Shown piece by piece: positions 46,529 through 57,356 of a DNA stretch of 64,000 nucleotides. The notes under the pieces are model-generated. The model made no database searches and was not told the origin of the DNA. It was given only the letters and a program-made list of their open reading frames with translations. This DNA comes from Craterostigma plantagineum (Eukaryota > Streptophyta > Magnoliopsida > Lamiales > Linderniaceae). Position numbers and translations under genes: made by a program. The stretch is taken from assembly GCA_027422505.1 (NCBI GenBank), contig JAPQWV010001406.1:26335-90334 (forward strand), given 5' to 3'. Numbering within the stretch: position 1 is the stretch's first letter; every line of letters begins with the position of its first letter.

Positions 46529-48465
46529 TTAGCTCGCCCTTTCTTCCTCTTGATCTTCAGCCTGAATGTTCTCTTCAGTCTGAGCATCTTCTGCCCCGAC
46601 CTCGCCTCTTGGCTCTGCCTCACTCGGCTCTGCCCTAGATGCTTCTGCCTCTCCCCCTTTTTGGGAAGAAAGCATCTCCTTCAAGGTAGTCAGTTGTGAA
46701 GTCAGGAGCGCGACCGTGGCTTCGAGAGTTCTTATTTGCTGCTGAAGGCTATCCTGAGCTGTAGATGTTGACGCAACATCTGGCTCAACATCCTGAGGTG
46801 GGGCTCTCCATGGCAGATCAATGACCTTATTCGGCCCTGCTAGATGCATGTATGAGACTGGATATGTCACCTTCAACGTAGTTACCTCATCTTTTCGAGT
46901 CGGCTTAAAGCCTCCCCGCAGCAGCATTCCATAGATCAACGATGGAAATGTCAGAATTCCCGGCGACACTTTCTCAGCCTCCCTGGCCACTTGATCTAAC
47001 ACCAACTCTCCTAAATTAATAGGCAGATTCTTTCCAAGAGCATAGAGTATATGAGCCATACTCTCTGCTACACGGGTCTCGTTAGCAGTTGGCCACCAAT
47101 TGTAAATGCCAATTTTGAAAAGCACCGAGTATAGAGAAGTTAGGAAGCTACAAGAAAAATTGCCATCCCACTCCTTAATTCTGCCCCCCGTCAAAAAGGA
47201 CACCACCTCATTATTATCATACTCTTCATTCATATCAACACTAGGTGTCCCCAAAAACTCGTTAATAGCCCCAGCCGAAAATTCATACACTCTCCCCCTC
47301 AAGAAAAGTTTTCCATACCTACTAGAACTAGGATCATTAACTCTCGGGGAAAGATTAGAATATACCTCCCGGACTACTGTATCGCAGTAAGTCCCAAACC
47401 TCGTCACCGTCTTGTCAAATCTTCTTGACTCCAAGAACTCCAAGATGCCATATCGACGGAAACTAGCTTCGTCAGCAGTTCTTTCTACACGCAGCACTCT
47501 CTGGCTGAAGTGAGGCCAAAGCTCTTCATTGAGCGGGGCACAGAACTTCCCTCGAGGCAAAGACGTTTCCCAGTGACTCCGATGTTGAGTCAACATCTGT
47601 CTCAACATCTTCATCGTCGCTGGGAACTAGGGACTGGTCGGGACTGCTGGCTGCTCTGTGTGAGGACTCCGATGTTCGAGCTTTCTTAGATGATCTGGTT
47701 TCAGCACCCATTGGCCTCTTGCCCGCTTTCTTTTGTAGTTTGGCCCTCCAAGCAGCTAAAGTCTCCGTGGCACCAAACTCGTCATCGCTTTCAGAGGAAG
47801 ATGAACCTGAAAGATTAGAAGGTGTACCTCCCCCTGGACTCATCATCTCAGCGTCCAATCGATCATAGGTTGTGCAGTCGATGATCTCTTCAGTGGACGC
47901 CTTTTCTGGTGGTGTGGCGAGACATGAGAGTGTTCTTTTTCTGGAGATGCAGGTGGGGCCTGAGCAGCGCGGCTTGGGGAAGGAACAGGGGCACTCGGCT
48001 CCCCCTGAACTGGACATTCAGTAGCTATTTTGGGGGCTTCTTCCTCAGAGGCAGAAGTGTCTGTTTCCCATTCTGATGACGAGCTCGACAGGGTGATCGG
48101 CTTATCTGCCGTCGATTTTGGCCCTTTAGAAAGTCGAGCTTGCTTTAAACGGTTACTCTGCCGCGTTTTAGGAGCAGTTTTTTAGGAGGTTGGGGCTTGG
48201 GCATCGTCGTCTTCTTCTTGGCAGATTTCTTTGCGGGTTTGCGCGCCGGAACAGAGGTGGTCGAGACAGGGGCCTGAACGTTGATTGTGCCGCCGACAAG
48301 GGTCGTCTGGACTGGACGAGGTTGCGACACTGACGATCCGAAGGGGACATCTGCGAAATTGAAGAACGGCGGAGGAATAACTTGAAGTGGCACTGGATCA
48401 TGGACTGTGTCGCTTAATGTTGGGCTGGCATCTTGGGTTTCTGCATTTCTGGGTGAGTTCGTCAT
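46529..48465 (-). pseudogene. Sirevirus third ORF (env-position, PF20167-like domain)
   Basis: Three minus-strand frames join across small breaks. The N part from ATG 48465 is MTNSPRNAETQDASPTLSDT with a Lys-rich stretch (KPAKKSAKKKTTMPK). The middle part is acidic and Ser-rich (SGSSSSESDDEFGATETLAA). The C part has YGILEFLESRRFDKTVTRFG, VREVYSNLSPRV, LFLRGRVYEFSAGAINEFLG and WPTANETRVAESMAHILYAL, then a predicted coiled coil (LQQQIRTLEATVALLTSQLT) and a Glu-rich end. The C part resembles the 'putative plant transposon protein' domain (Pfam PF20167, from memory). No signal peptide or membrane helix is evident, so calling it envelope-like rests on position only. Confidence 0.65.
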
Positions 48466-49668
48466 TTTAACAGCACAAAAATCGATCGATTTGAAAGAGA
48501 AATCAAGCGAAATTCTCGAATTAGAACAGAGAAGCAGAGTGAAGTGAAGAAGAAGAAGTCGAAGTAGACGTTAGGGTTTGTGAATAAAAGAACTTAACCA
48601 GTCAAATCATCAGATAAAGCAAGTTTTTAGCAGTTACAGACTCAACACACTACTCATGAAAAATAGCAGAAAGTGGAGTATACGAAACTGCTAATTGTAA
48701 CCGTTAGACTCATATGAAATACTGATAAATTCGAAAAAAAATTCACAAATTATCTTCCTAAATTCGATAGCTTGGAGACAGATCATAAGAACATGTGATT
48801 CTTAACAAGCGAGCATAGTAAAGTCGAGCCTTAGTCATGAAGAAGCTAAAAATAGTAAAAAGACTATTTCAAAATGCGACCATAAAAAACAGTTTTAACA
48901 CCAAGTCAAGCGAGTTCCATGGAGCACTAAAAATCATGATTCAACCAAAAAGACATAAATCAAAAGTCAAGGTAGAATCAAGAAATACTAACCAATTGAG
49001 CGACGTTGATGAACACATAGAGACAAGTGTAAAGAGCTGATCTTCGAGAGTTTCTAATGCATTTCTGAGAGATAACTGAACTAGACACACAAGACTAACA
49101 AAAACAGTACTAAAGACAGACACGAATAAAAAAACGAAAGCACAGAAAGTAGCAATATCGAACTGACAATCACATGTTGCCCCAACATTTGACTCAACAT
49201 TCTAATTCCGTAATCCTAGACTTATCTGCTTAATCCTTCTCAAAATCAGTTCCCTTTATTTCTACCCTTTCACCTCATATATCCAACCGAAATTATGCAC
49301 TGCCCTTATACTCCCTTGCCTCAAGGATCGGCTTTTTGTCGCATAGTATACATCGTCACCGCGAATGCCGTGTACCTAAGGAATTCTATTACCGAGAGCC
49401 TATATCTAGCAGAGAGTTTATAAGCATGCTCAACACAATAAAAAGGATTGGTTTTTAGTCGCAAAGAGTACATCGTCACAGCGAATGCCGTGTACCTAGG
49501 GACGTATTACCAAGAGCCTATAAAAGAGGGATCGGGTTTATTTAGGGACCAATCAAGAAGAAACAAGTCATTTCACAGGAAAAACAGAACAGAATATTAA
49601 ACCAAACATCAAAGCAGTAACTATCAAAATCGACATATGCTATGTTGATCCAAATGTTGGACCAACAT
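48466..49668. other. Sirevirus noncoding spacer between pol and third ORF
   Basis: About 1.2 kb without ORFs. Two direct repeats of about 75 bp (gtcgcatagtatacatcgtc ... gagcctata and gtcgcaaagagtacatcgtc ... gagcctata) start near 49338 and 49458. Confidence 0.65.
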
Positions 49669-52600
49669 TTAAACTAACATGTGCAAACCTATGGATTTCT
49701 TAAGGTCCGAGAACCTTTCGGAATCCAATGCTTTCGTAAAAATGTCTGCTAACTGATTCTTAGTGTCTATATGCTCGATGCGGACTAACTCTTTTTCGAC
49801 CATATCTCTCAGAAAATGATGCTTAATATCTATATGCTTTGTTCGAGAATGTTGGATGGGGTTCCTAGAGATGTTAATGGCACTAAGGTTATCACAATAC
49901 ATAAGCACAGATTCGCACTCTAACCCATAGTCACATAACATACTATTCAACACAATAATTGTGTGCAACAAACTACCGCCGCAACATATTCGGACTCAGC
50001 AGTAGATAAAGACACACAGTTTTGTTTCTTACTATACCATGCAACCAAGTTATTACCTAGGAAGAAAACAGCCACCACTTGTACTCTTGCGGTCATCTTC
50101 GTCACCCGCCCAGTCAGCATCGCTATAGCCTACAAGACTCAAATTAGTATCTTTGGAAAACCATAATCCAAGGCTACACGATCCACTCACATAACGAAGT
50201 ATTCTCTTAACAGCATTAAGATGCGACACCTTAGGTTCAGATTGATATCTAGCACATACGCAAAACACTATACATGATATCAGGTCTACTCGCAGATAAG
50301 TACAATAAACTGCCTATCATAGAACGGTACAATGTTGGGTCAACATTCTGCCCAACACTGTCTTTACTTACCTTCTGCGAGGAACCCATGGGCGTTTTCA
50401 TTACCTTAGCAGTGTCCAAACCGAACTTCTTGACAGTGTTTTTGGCGTATTTTTCTTGGGACATAAAGATCCCGTCGCTGCTTTGCTTAATCTGCAAACC
50501 TAGAAAATAGGTTAATTCGCCTATCATCGACATCTCAAAGGTAGTGTTCATTGCCTGCACAAACTGATCTAATAAAACTTGTGAGCTTGAACCAAATACA
50601 ATGTCATCAACATATACTTGAGCAATCAAAATATCGGATCCGACCCTCTTAACAAAAAGAGTCCGATCCGCCTCACCTCTAGTGAAACCAAAATCAAGCA
50701 AAAATGTTGCTAACCTTGCATACCACGTTCGAGGCGCTTGCTTCAACCCGTACAGTGCTTTCTGCAGCTTAAAAACATGGTTAGGATAATGGGGATCTTC
50801 GAACCCTTTAGGCTGTTCGAAATAGATTTCCTTATCAATATACCCATTCAAGAAAGCACCCTTAACATCCATTTGGTGTAATGTAATGTTAAGCCAACAT
50901 GCAATAGCTAACAAAAGTCTAATAGATTCTAGCCTAGCAACGGGAGCAAACGTTTCATCAAAGTCTATACCTTCTACTTGCGTGTAACCCTGAGCTACTA
51001 AACGTGCCTTATTTCTAACAACCCTACCAAGTTCATCAGATTTATTCTTAAATATCCACTTAGTGCCTATGACATTAATGTCTTTCGGCCGTGGCACTAA
51101 TGTCCAAACTTGGTTTTTCTCGAACTGCAAGAGTTCCTCTTGCATCGCATTTATCCAACAATTATCCTTGAGAGCTTCAAGGACATTCTTGGGTTCTATC
51201 TCCGACACAAAGCAGTTAAAACGTACCTCTGCATATAGCGAATTCATACACGCATTTCTTACCATAGACTTATAGTCCTTTCGTGGTTTGTCTCTAGTCT
51301 TCCTTCCTTCGTTCACATTTTCAATTATGAGATCAGTAGGATGATCTTTTGAACCTTAGCTGGTGGATCACGTCGGACTTCACTGGGACCAGCCTCTTCG
51401 TTCTGTTCTGGCTCAGATGTTGAGTCCAATGTTGGCTCAACATTGTCATCCGCAGGCTCCTCTGATTCGTTACTTGCTTGTATAACATCTGTAATATCAA
51501 CTTGAGGAGGCATGTTGCTAAGATCAGTAGCATCATCAAACACAACGTTCACTGATTCTTGAACAGATTTCAAACGCAAGTTGTAAACACGATAGGCACG
51601 ACTGTTAGACGAGTATCCTAGGAATATGCATTTGTCACTCTTCGAATCAAACTTAGTTAAATATTCACGGTCATTAAGCATGTAACAAAAACATCCAAAG
51701 ACATGAAAATATTTAACCGTAGGCTTTTTACCATTTAATAATTCATACGGGGTTTTCTTTGTACCATGCCTAAAAAATACTCGATTCGAAATGTGACATG
51801 CTGTATGTAAAGCTTCAGCCACAAAAGCGTTTAGACACATTCTTAGATAGTAGCATAACCCTAGCCATTTCTTGTAACGTCCTATTCTTCCTTTCGGCAA
51901 CCCCATTTTGTTGGGGTGTCTTAGGAGACGAATACTCATGCACAATGCCCTTCTTGTCACAGAATTCATCAAAAAATTGATTCTCAAACTCTCTACCATG
52001 GTCAGACCTAATGCGAAAAATAGTAGCACTGAAATTGTTTCGAATCATTGCACAGAATTTTTTGAAAAACTCGACCGATTCTGATTTTTCCCTAAGAAAG
52101 AAAATCCATGCATATCTAGAAAAATCATCCACGAGCACATAAGCATACTTTCTACCCCCTATGCTATCCACTTCCATAGGACCCATCAAATCCATGTGAA
52201 TCAACTGAAAACAGTGAGCAGTTTTAAAATGTTGGGCAGCTTGTTGGTCAACATTGTGACTAACATGTGTTTGCTTACCCTTCAAACACGACTCACATAC
52301 AACCTTACCAAACTCCTTAAGCTTAGGAATGCCTCTGATTGCGTCATGTTTGATAAGTTGCTCCAATGTTCTGTAGTTAACGTGGCCCAATTTGTGATGC
52401 CAAAGAACAACATCATCCTCGGCCTTTGAAAGCTGGCACACGTCTTTTGCAACCGGTTTGTCGCCAACTAGATAGCAATTGTCACTTGATCTTTTTCCTG
52501 CCATTACTAGAACAGAATTTTGGTTAAACACTTCACAACACTCCTTATTAAACCTTACCTCAAGGTCATCATCGCACAGCTGACTTATGCTGATCAGATT

Positions 52601-52884
52601 CGCGACAAGACCTTCTACGTGAAGTACGTTGCTGAGCTTGGAAAGTCAGGGACATTGAGTCTGCCTCGGCCGAGAATTCGGCCTTTGGAACCACCTCCGA
52701 AAGTCACAGATCCACTCCTTAAAGGCGTGTAATCACTGAGATACTCTTTGGTACCCGTCATATGTCGGGAACACCCGCTATCGAAGTACCATGAACCTGT
52801 AACGTTAGCTCGCAAAGAGGTGTACACAACAAGACTTTTATCCCCTGATTTCCTAATCCAAGCTTTCTTAAAAGATTTAACCAC
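49669..52884 (-). pseudogene. Sirevirus pol (PR-INT-RT-RNase H)
   Basis: Protease motif SWYFDSGCSRHMTG near 52780. Integrase zinc part VLWHHKLGHVNYRTLEQL and core motifs RSDHGREFENQF and YSSPKTPQQNGVAERKNRTL (52531-51850). A C-terminal integrase/linker region continues to 51325. Reverse transcriptase (51316-50249) has TKWIFKNKSDELG, QMDVKGAFLNGYIDKEIYFE and the catalytic VYVDDIVFG. RNase H continues from YSDADWAGDEDDRKSTSGG to CDNLSAINISRNPIQHSRTK and ends at 49669. A few single-base frame breaks separate the pieces. Confidence 0.92.
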
Positions 52885-53231
52885 ATTTTATTTACTAGAA
52901 TTCAGAAGAAACGCCGGCTGATTTCACTCCAACCACATCCTTCAACACTGATTTCTCAATGTTGACCGATATGTTGGGTAACATCTCAGCTGACATCGAT
53001 TTCTTAGCAGAAATCTCTCTCTTCAATTTCCAGCAGTGTGATTTTAAATGACCTGATTTCATACAGTGTTCACATACAAAGGATTTATCATGAGTTTTTG
53101 GGGTCACATGCTCGGACTCTCCTTAGGATTTGTAACTTCGTCATTTACGGATTGAGCTTTAACAAACACAATCTTAGGCTTCTCATAGGTCAAGGGTTTT
53201 GTACTATCATGAGCAGATTTATGGTTATAAC

Positions 53232-54774
53232 CTAGACCTTGTTTATCTGTAATACCAATAGATAGTACCTCTTCATGGCTGGTTTTGCTCCTATTCCATT
53301 AGCAAAAGTTTTGTCGGCCTCATTGAGTCGCTTTGAAGTGAGTCTATTTCCCTGTCCTTTCGTGTCAAAGCGGCTTCCAACTTTCATGCCATCCATTAGA
53401 CCTTCAATGACCTTCTCGTTTTTCTCATTTTCCTCGGACAGTGATTTCACCGCGGCACGAAGTTGTGAGTTGATCGTCTTTTCTACTTCATATTGTGATG
53501 TCAACTGCTTAACGGCTTCTTCACCACACTCTGTCTCAGTTTCTGTATCATCACAACTCAAAAGACCATCAAGACAGTTTGAATCATCATAATAAAAAAT
53601 GATATGTTTTACAGATGTTGAGTCAGATGTTGGCTCAACATTAGTTACCGCAGTAAGGCCGATTTGATTATATTCATCTTCTTCGTCGTCAGAAAATGAC
53701 TGGATGATCACGGATGATTGCTTAGGCTCTTCCTCTTCATCTTCATCTTCCTCGTCTGACAGATCGATCCACATGACCTTACCACCACGCTTGCGAATGG
53801 TGTTGGCACATTCGTTGGCAAAATGGCCCCAACCTTGGCATTCAAAACACCGAACTGCCTCATAGTTGATATTCTTCTTTGGCTTTCCATCTAGCCTCCC
53901 AAAAGGTTCCGTTTAGGGAACGGAGGGGCTGAAGATGGTTCTGCCTTGGCATTCTGGCCTTTTCTGAATGTTGGGCCAACATTTTGCACAACATTCTTCT
54001 TCTTGAAGTACTTCGCGAATTTCTTTACAACCATGGCCATGTCTTCTGCGTTTCTTGGGTCGACCTCGATCAGTTCATCAGATGGCTGGGTGACTAGTGC
54101 GAGACTCTTTCCACGAGAGGCCCTCTTTTGGACTTCAAGATTGGTTTCATAATTTTTCAAAATGTTCATCAACACGTTGAAGTCCATGGTAGCTAGATTG
54201 TGAGACTCCTCGATCGCTGACACCTTCATATTAAATTTTTCTGTTAGTGTACGAATTGCTTTTGAATTTAATACCTGTTTGACAGGGGGATCTCCTAGGC
54301 TGGCACACTCGCTGGAGATGGTCAAAAGCTTCCCAAAGTACGTCGTAATATCCTCGTCTTCCTTCATTCTGATATTCTCGAATTGGCTTAAGAGGAGGCG
54401 TAGTTTGGTTTCTCGCACCGTTGTATCACCTTCACAATACCTCTCGAGCAGATCCCACGCATTCTTGGCCGTTGTACAGTTCTGGATTATCTTAAACATG
54501 AAGATATCCACCGTGGAGAAAATGGCGTTGAGAGCCTTGTCATTGAATTCTGCTAGGCTTCGCTCGGCTGCCGACCATAGTTCAACCGGTTTGTCGGCAA
54601 CCTCGCCATTTGCATCAGGTTCTGTCCTGGGGGGGTATACCCGTGAAGTACTGCTTCCCATGATCGCACGTCGATTGACTTTATACACTGACGAACTCGG
54701 ACCTTCCAATACGCATAGTTGGTGCCGTCAAGTACAGGGACTTTGCCGATGTTGTTGGAACTGGTAATATCCAT
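53232..54774 (-). pseudogene. Sirevirus gag with acidic C-terminal extension
   Basis: Starts MDITSSNNIGKVPVLDGTNY at 54774. It contains the DUF4219/UBN2 gag region (YAYWKVRVRQCIKSIDV, AKNAWDLLERYCEGDTTVRE, LLLSQFENIRMKEDEDITTY) and, after frame breaks near 54650 and 53880, a zinc knuckle (CFECQGWGHFANEC). A long acidic, coiled-coil-prone extension follows (WIDLSDEEDEDEEEEPKQSS, EVEKTINSQLRAAVKSLSEE). Such extended gags are typical of Sireviruses. Confidence 0.88.
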
Positions 54775-54810
54775 TGTAGAGGATTTAAGCGCTTAGTGAC
54801 GTCAAGCGTT

Positions 54811-54823
54811 GGCTCTGATACCA
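54811..54823 (-). other. Primer binding site of the Sirevirus
   Basis: Minus strand TGGTATCAGAGCC three bases inside the 5' LTR boundary at 54827. Confidence 0.9.
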
Positions 54824-54826
54824 CTT

Positions 54827-55614
54827 TGAAGGCGGTCCCGTACACAATGGATGTAAAAACACTAAGTTGTATACTGATGTTGGACGTGATGTTGGGCTAA
54901 CACTCGAACTCACTTTTAAAGCACAGCGGAAATGATCGAAACTTGGTGATAAAAACGAAACGAAACACACACGATGTTTTGTGCAGCCAGTCAAATAACT
55001 TGCTGCGAGACCCAAAGGGTAAAGATCCACTAGAAAGATGGATTACAAAAAACTATCGAAAAAGATAGTCAAAAACTAGTCTAGCCAAACCTACGAATCA
55101 ATAAAGAATTCAAGCAACTACTAGACTAAAAAGAAAACTCTTTCAAGAAAATAACTCTCGCTCAAAACGCTCTGATATTCGCTCGTGTTCGTCGTCAAGC
55201 AAATGGTTAAGTCTTCGACTTTAAATACTCCTTCGATTTGTCCAAGACTTCGCCTCTTGTCTTAGCAACTTCCCACAACGTCCACTAACGTCCACTAAGA
55301 GTATTTGGACAGTTAGTGACCGTTTGGAGTTGATTTGGTCAGTTCCAAGAGCTCGGTCTCACTTGTTCTTCAAGCTACCTATTTTTAGCATCCACTCTTC
55401 CTATTTTCGCTCAACCTCTTCTACGCTTCTTCCACACGGTTTGAAGCGTTCAATCTCTTATCCATAACCTGCACATTGCTAGTAAAATGCCATGTCAGCA
55501 TTAAAGTTAGTTTGGGCATGAAAGATAAAACAGAGAAAAAAGGGAACATCCCGACCAACAATGTTGGCTAGAATGTTACCCCAACATTGTCAATGCTGAA
55601 TTCTCAACATAACA
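54827..55614 (-). repeat. 5' LTR of the Sirevirus
   Basis: 788 bp, followed on the plus strand by target duplication gtttc at 55615-55619. Confidence 0.93.
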
Positions 55615-55954
55615 GTTTCCATGGGAAATAACAAATTTCGACAGGATTTTAAGGTCTTATTATCCAAGCTTATGTAATATTGGCAGTCTATTGTCCAATT
55701 ATTCATAATCACTGGCCCAATCAAGAAATGAATTACAACTAAATTAGATTTTGACTGATTAATTATAGTACGTAACGTACTTACGAGAGGTTTAAAATGC
55801 TGCAAAATAGTACATGATTATAGAGAGACCAACAAGTAACAACCTTACAATTACAAAGAACACTTCTTTCCATTTTACTATTTTTTCTTTCAGACATAGA
55901 AAATTTAATATTCTCAACCCTGCCAAGAAGAAAAAAACGCACGTCTAATATTTT
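55615..55954. other. Intergenic region, no gene seen
   Basis: AT-rich, 3' flank of the acidic-protein gene. Confidence 0.35.
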
Positions 55955-57356
55955 TCACACCAAGAAAATTGAAAATTTCAAACCAGGCCAGCCAGTTATC
56001 TTCACTGCTGCTGCAGCACCATCATCGTCGTCGTTAATTAGCTCATTCTGTATCTCGGGAAGGGTATCAAGATCAGTTCGAGCATTCGTCTCCTCCTCCA
56101 GAGGATTACTTATTGAATCCGATATATCAATAGCATCGTTTTCAGCTTCACCATGACGTTCTTTCGCCTGTAGATTCTGAGTTTTCTTCGACTGTATCAC
56201 GTTGGTATCTGATCTTTCGCCCTCAGTCGCATCATTCTTTTCAGCGATGTCTTTCGAGGCCTCTGACGTAGAGATATTTTCTGCTCCATCATCTCGGTTT
56301 TCAAGCTGACTCGTGGAGTTGGAAACAGACTTTTATCTCATGGTGTAAGCTAGAATGATTCATCTTCTCCGAAGCAGTAACGTCAGAGAAAGATACTTCT
56401 TTTGATGTAGTCGTCCCATTGACATTCTCTGTGACATTCAGCGAGGATAGGTCGAGATTTTCTATTGCAACACTCGTGGAGTTGTTTTCTCGCAACGCTG
56501 TCTTCAGAAACTTGCGTTGTAGTGGTTCCATTTGGAGGTGAGCTATTCTCTGAGTTACCAAACGAAAGATCGCCGTTTTCACTGGTCGTGACATTCGATT
56601 CATGATGATCATCCTTAACCGTTCCCACATTCAAATCTTTCCCATTCTCAGACTTATCTGTATCTTCACCATCACTCCCATTATTATCATCCACTTCTAA
56701 CGTGTCTTTAGGGTGTTCGATTCATTCTTGGTCTGAGTGGCTTGGCTCACGGCGCTAGAGGCATCATCAGCCTTGTAATGTTCTTCGCGTGCCTCATGGG
56801 CACTTTTATCTGCTCCGTCAGAATCAGATTCTTCAGCTGAATCTTCCTTCTCTAGTTGATGTTTCTCAGCGTCCGAATTTGGTTCTTCAAAAACATTATC
56901 ACCGTTTTCTTCTTTCTCGTTCTCATCATCCACAAAAAAACTCCTCTTCTCGATCGAGTTCTGCATCAGATTTCTCTTGTCCGTGCTCATCTGTTCCTCG
57001 TTTTCTCCTTGTGTCAGATCATCAACATTATGTTCCATTTTGTTTTCTCGTCATCTTCTTCGAGCTTACTCTCATCTTCTTCATCAGCCTCATCATGCCT
57101 CTCAGTTTTATCATTGATTTCCTCAACTAGGGGACGTATGTCCTTCCTTCCAAGTCTTATAAGTTCGTCGCCGACACCTCCTTCAAGCGAGGCCTTTTCG
57201 TCATCAATCTCATCGTATTCCTTTTTCTTGTCATGGGAATGTCTGACTTGGTATATCAACCCAAAAGCACACGGCAAGCAAGAGGCATATCTGAAGAACA
57301 TGCCTCATCTTGAGCCTCTTGGACCTGTTGTTCCTACCAGGGGATTGTCTATACAT
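55955..57356 (-). CDS. Acidic protein with single N-terminal membrane anchor
   Basis: From ATG 57356 the minus strand reads MYRQSPGRNNRSKRLKMRHV, then a hydrophobic helix (LQICLLLAVCFWLIYQV, using a one-base correction of ttttggg), then RHSHDKKKEYDE. This is the start of a plant family usually annotated only as uncharacterised or dentin-sialophosphoprotein-like. LIRLGRKDIRPLVEE follows, then a long Glu/Asp/Ser/Asn-rich region across several frames (57038-56697, 56694-56383, 56200-55955) and the conserved end ARTDLDTLPEIQNE. The basic N terminus and single helix suggest a type II membrane protein with an acidic lumenal or extracellular part. Function unknown. At least four frame breaks occur. 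Confidence 0.75.

Larger units (their letters stand above)
45435..55614 (-). mobile_element. Sirevirus-type Copia retrotransposon with third ORF
   Basis: LTRs at 45435-46225 and 54827-55614 begin TGAAGGCGGTCCC and end in aaca. A perfect 5-bp duplication gtttc flanks it (45430-45434 and 55615-55619). On the minus strand a tRNA-Met PBS (54811-54823) follows the 5' LTR, and the purine tract aaaaagggggagatt precedes the 3' LTR. Gag, pol (PR-INT-RT-RNase H), a noncoding spacer and an extra ORF of about 650 codons follow in order. The 10.2 kb length, long gag with acidic extension and post-pol ORF fit the Sirevirus/Maximus lineage. LTRs are nearly identical, so insertion is recent. Confidence 0.93.
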
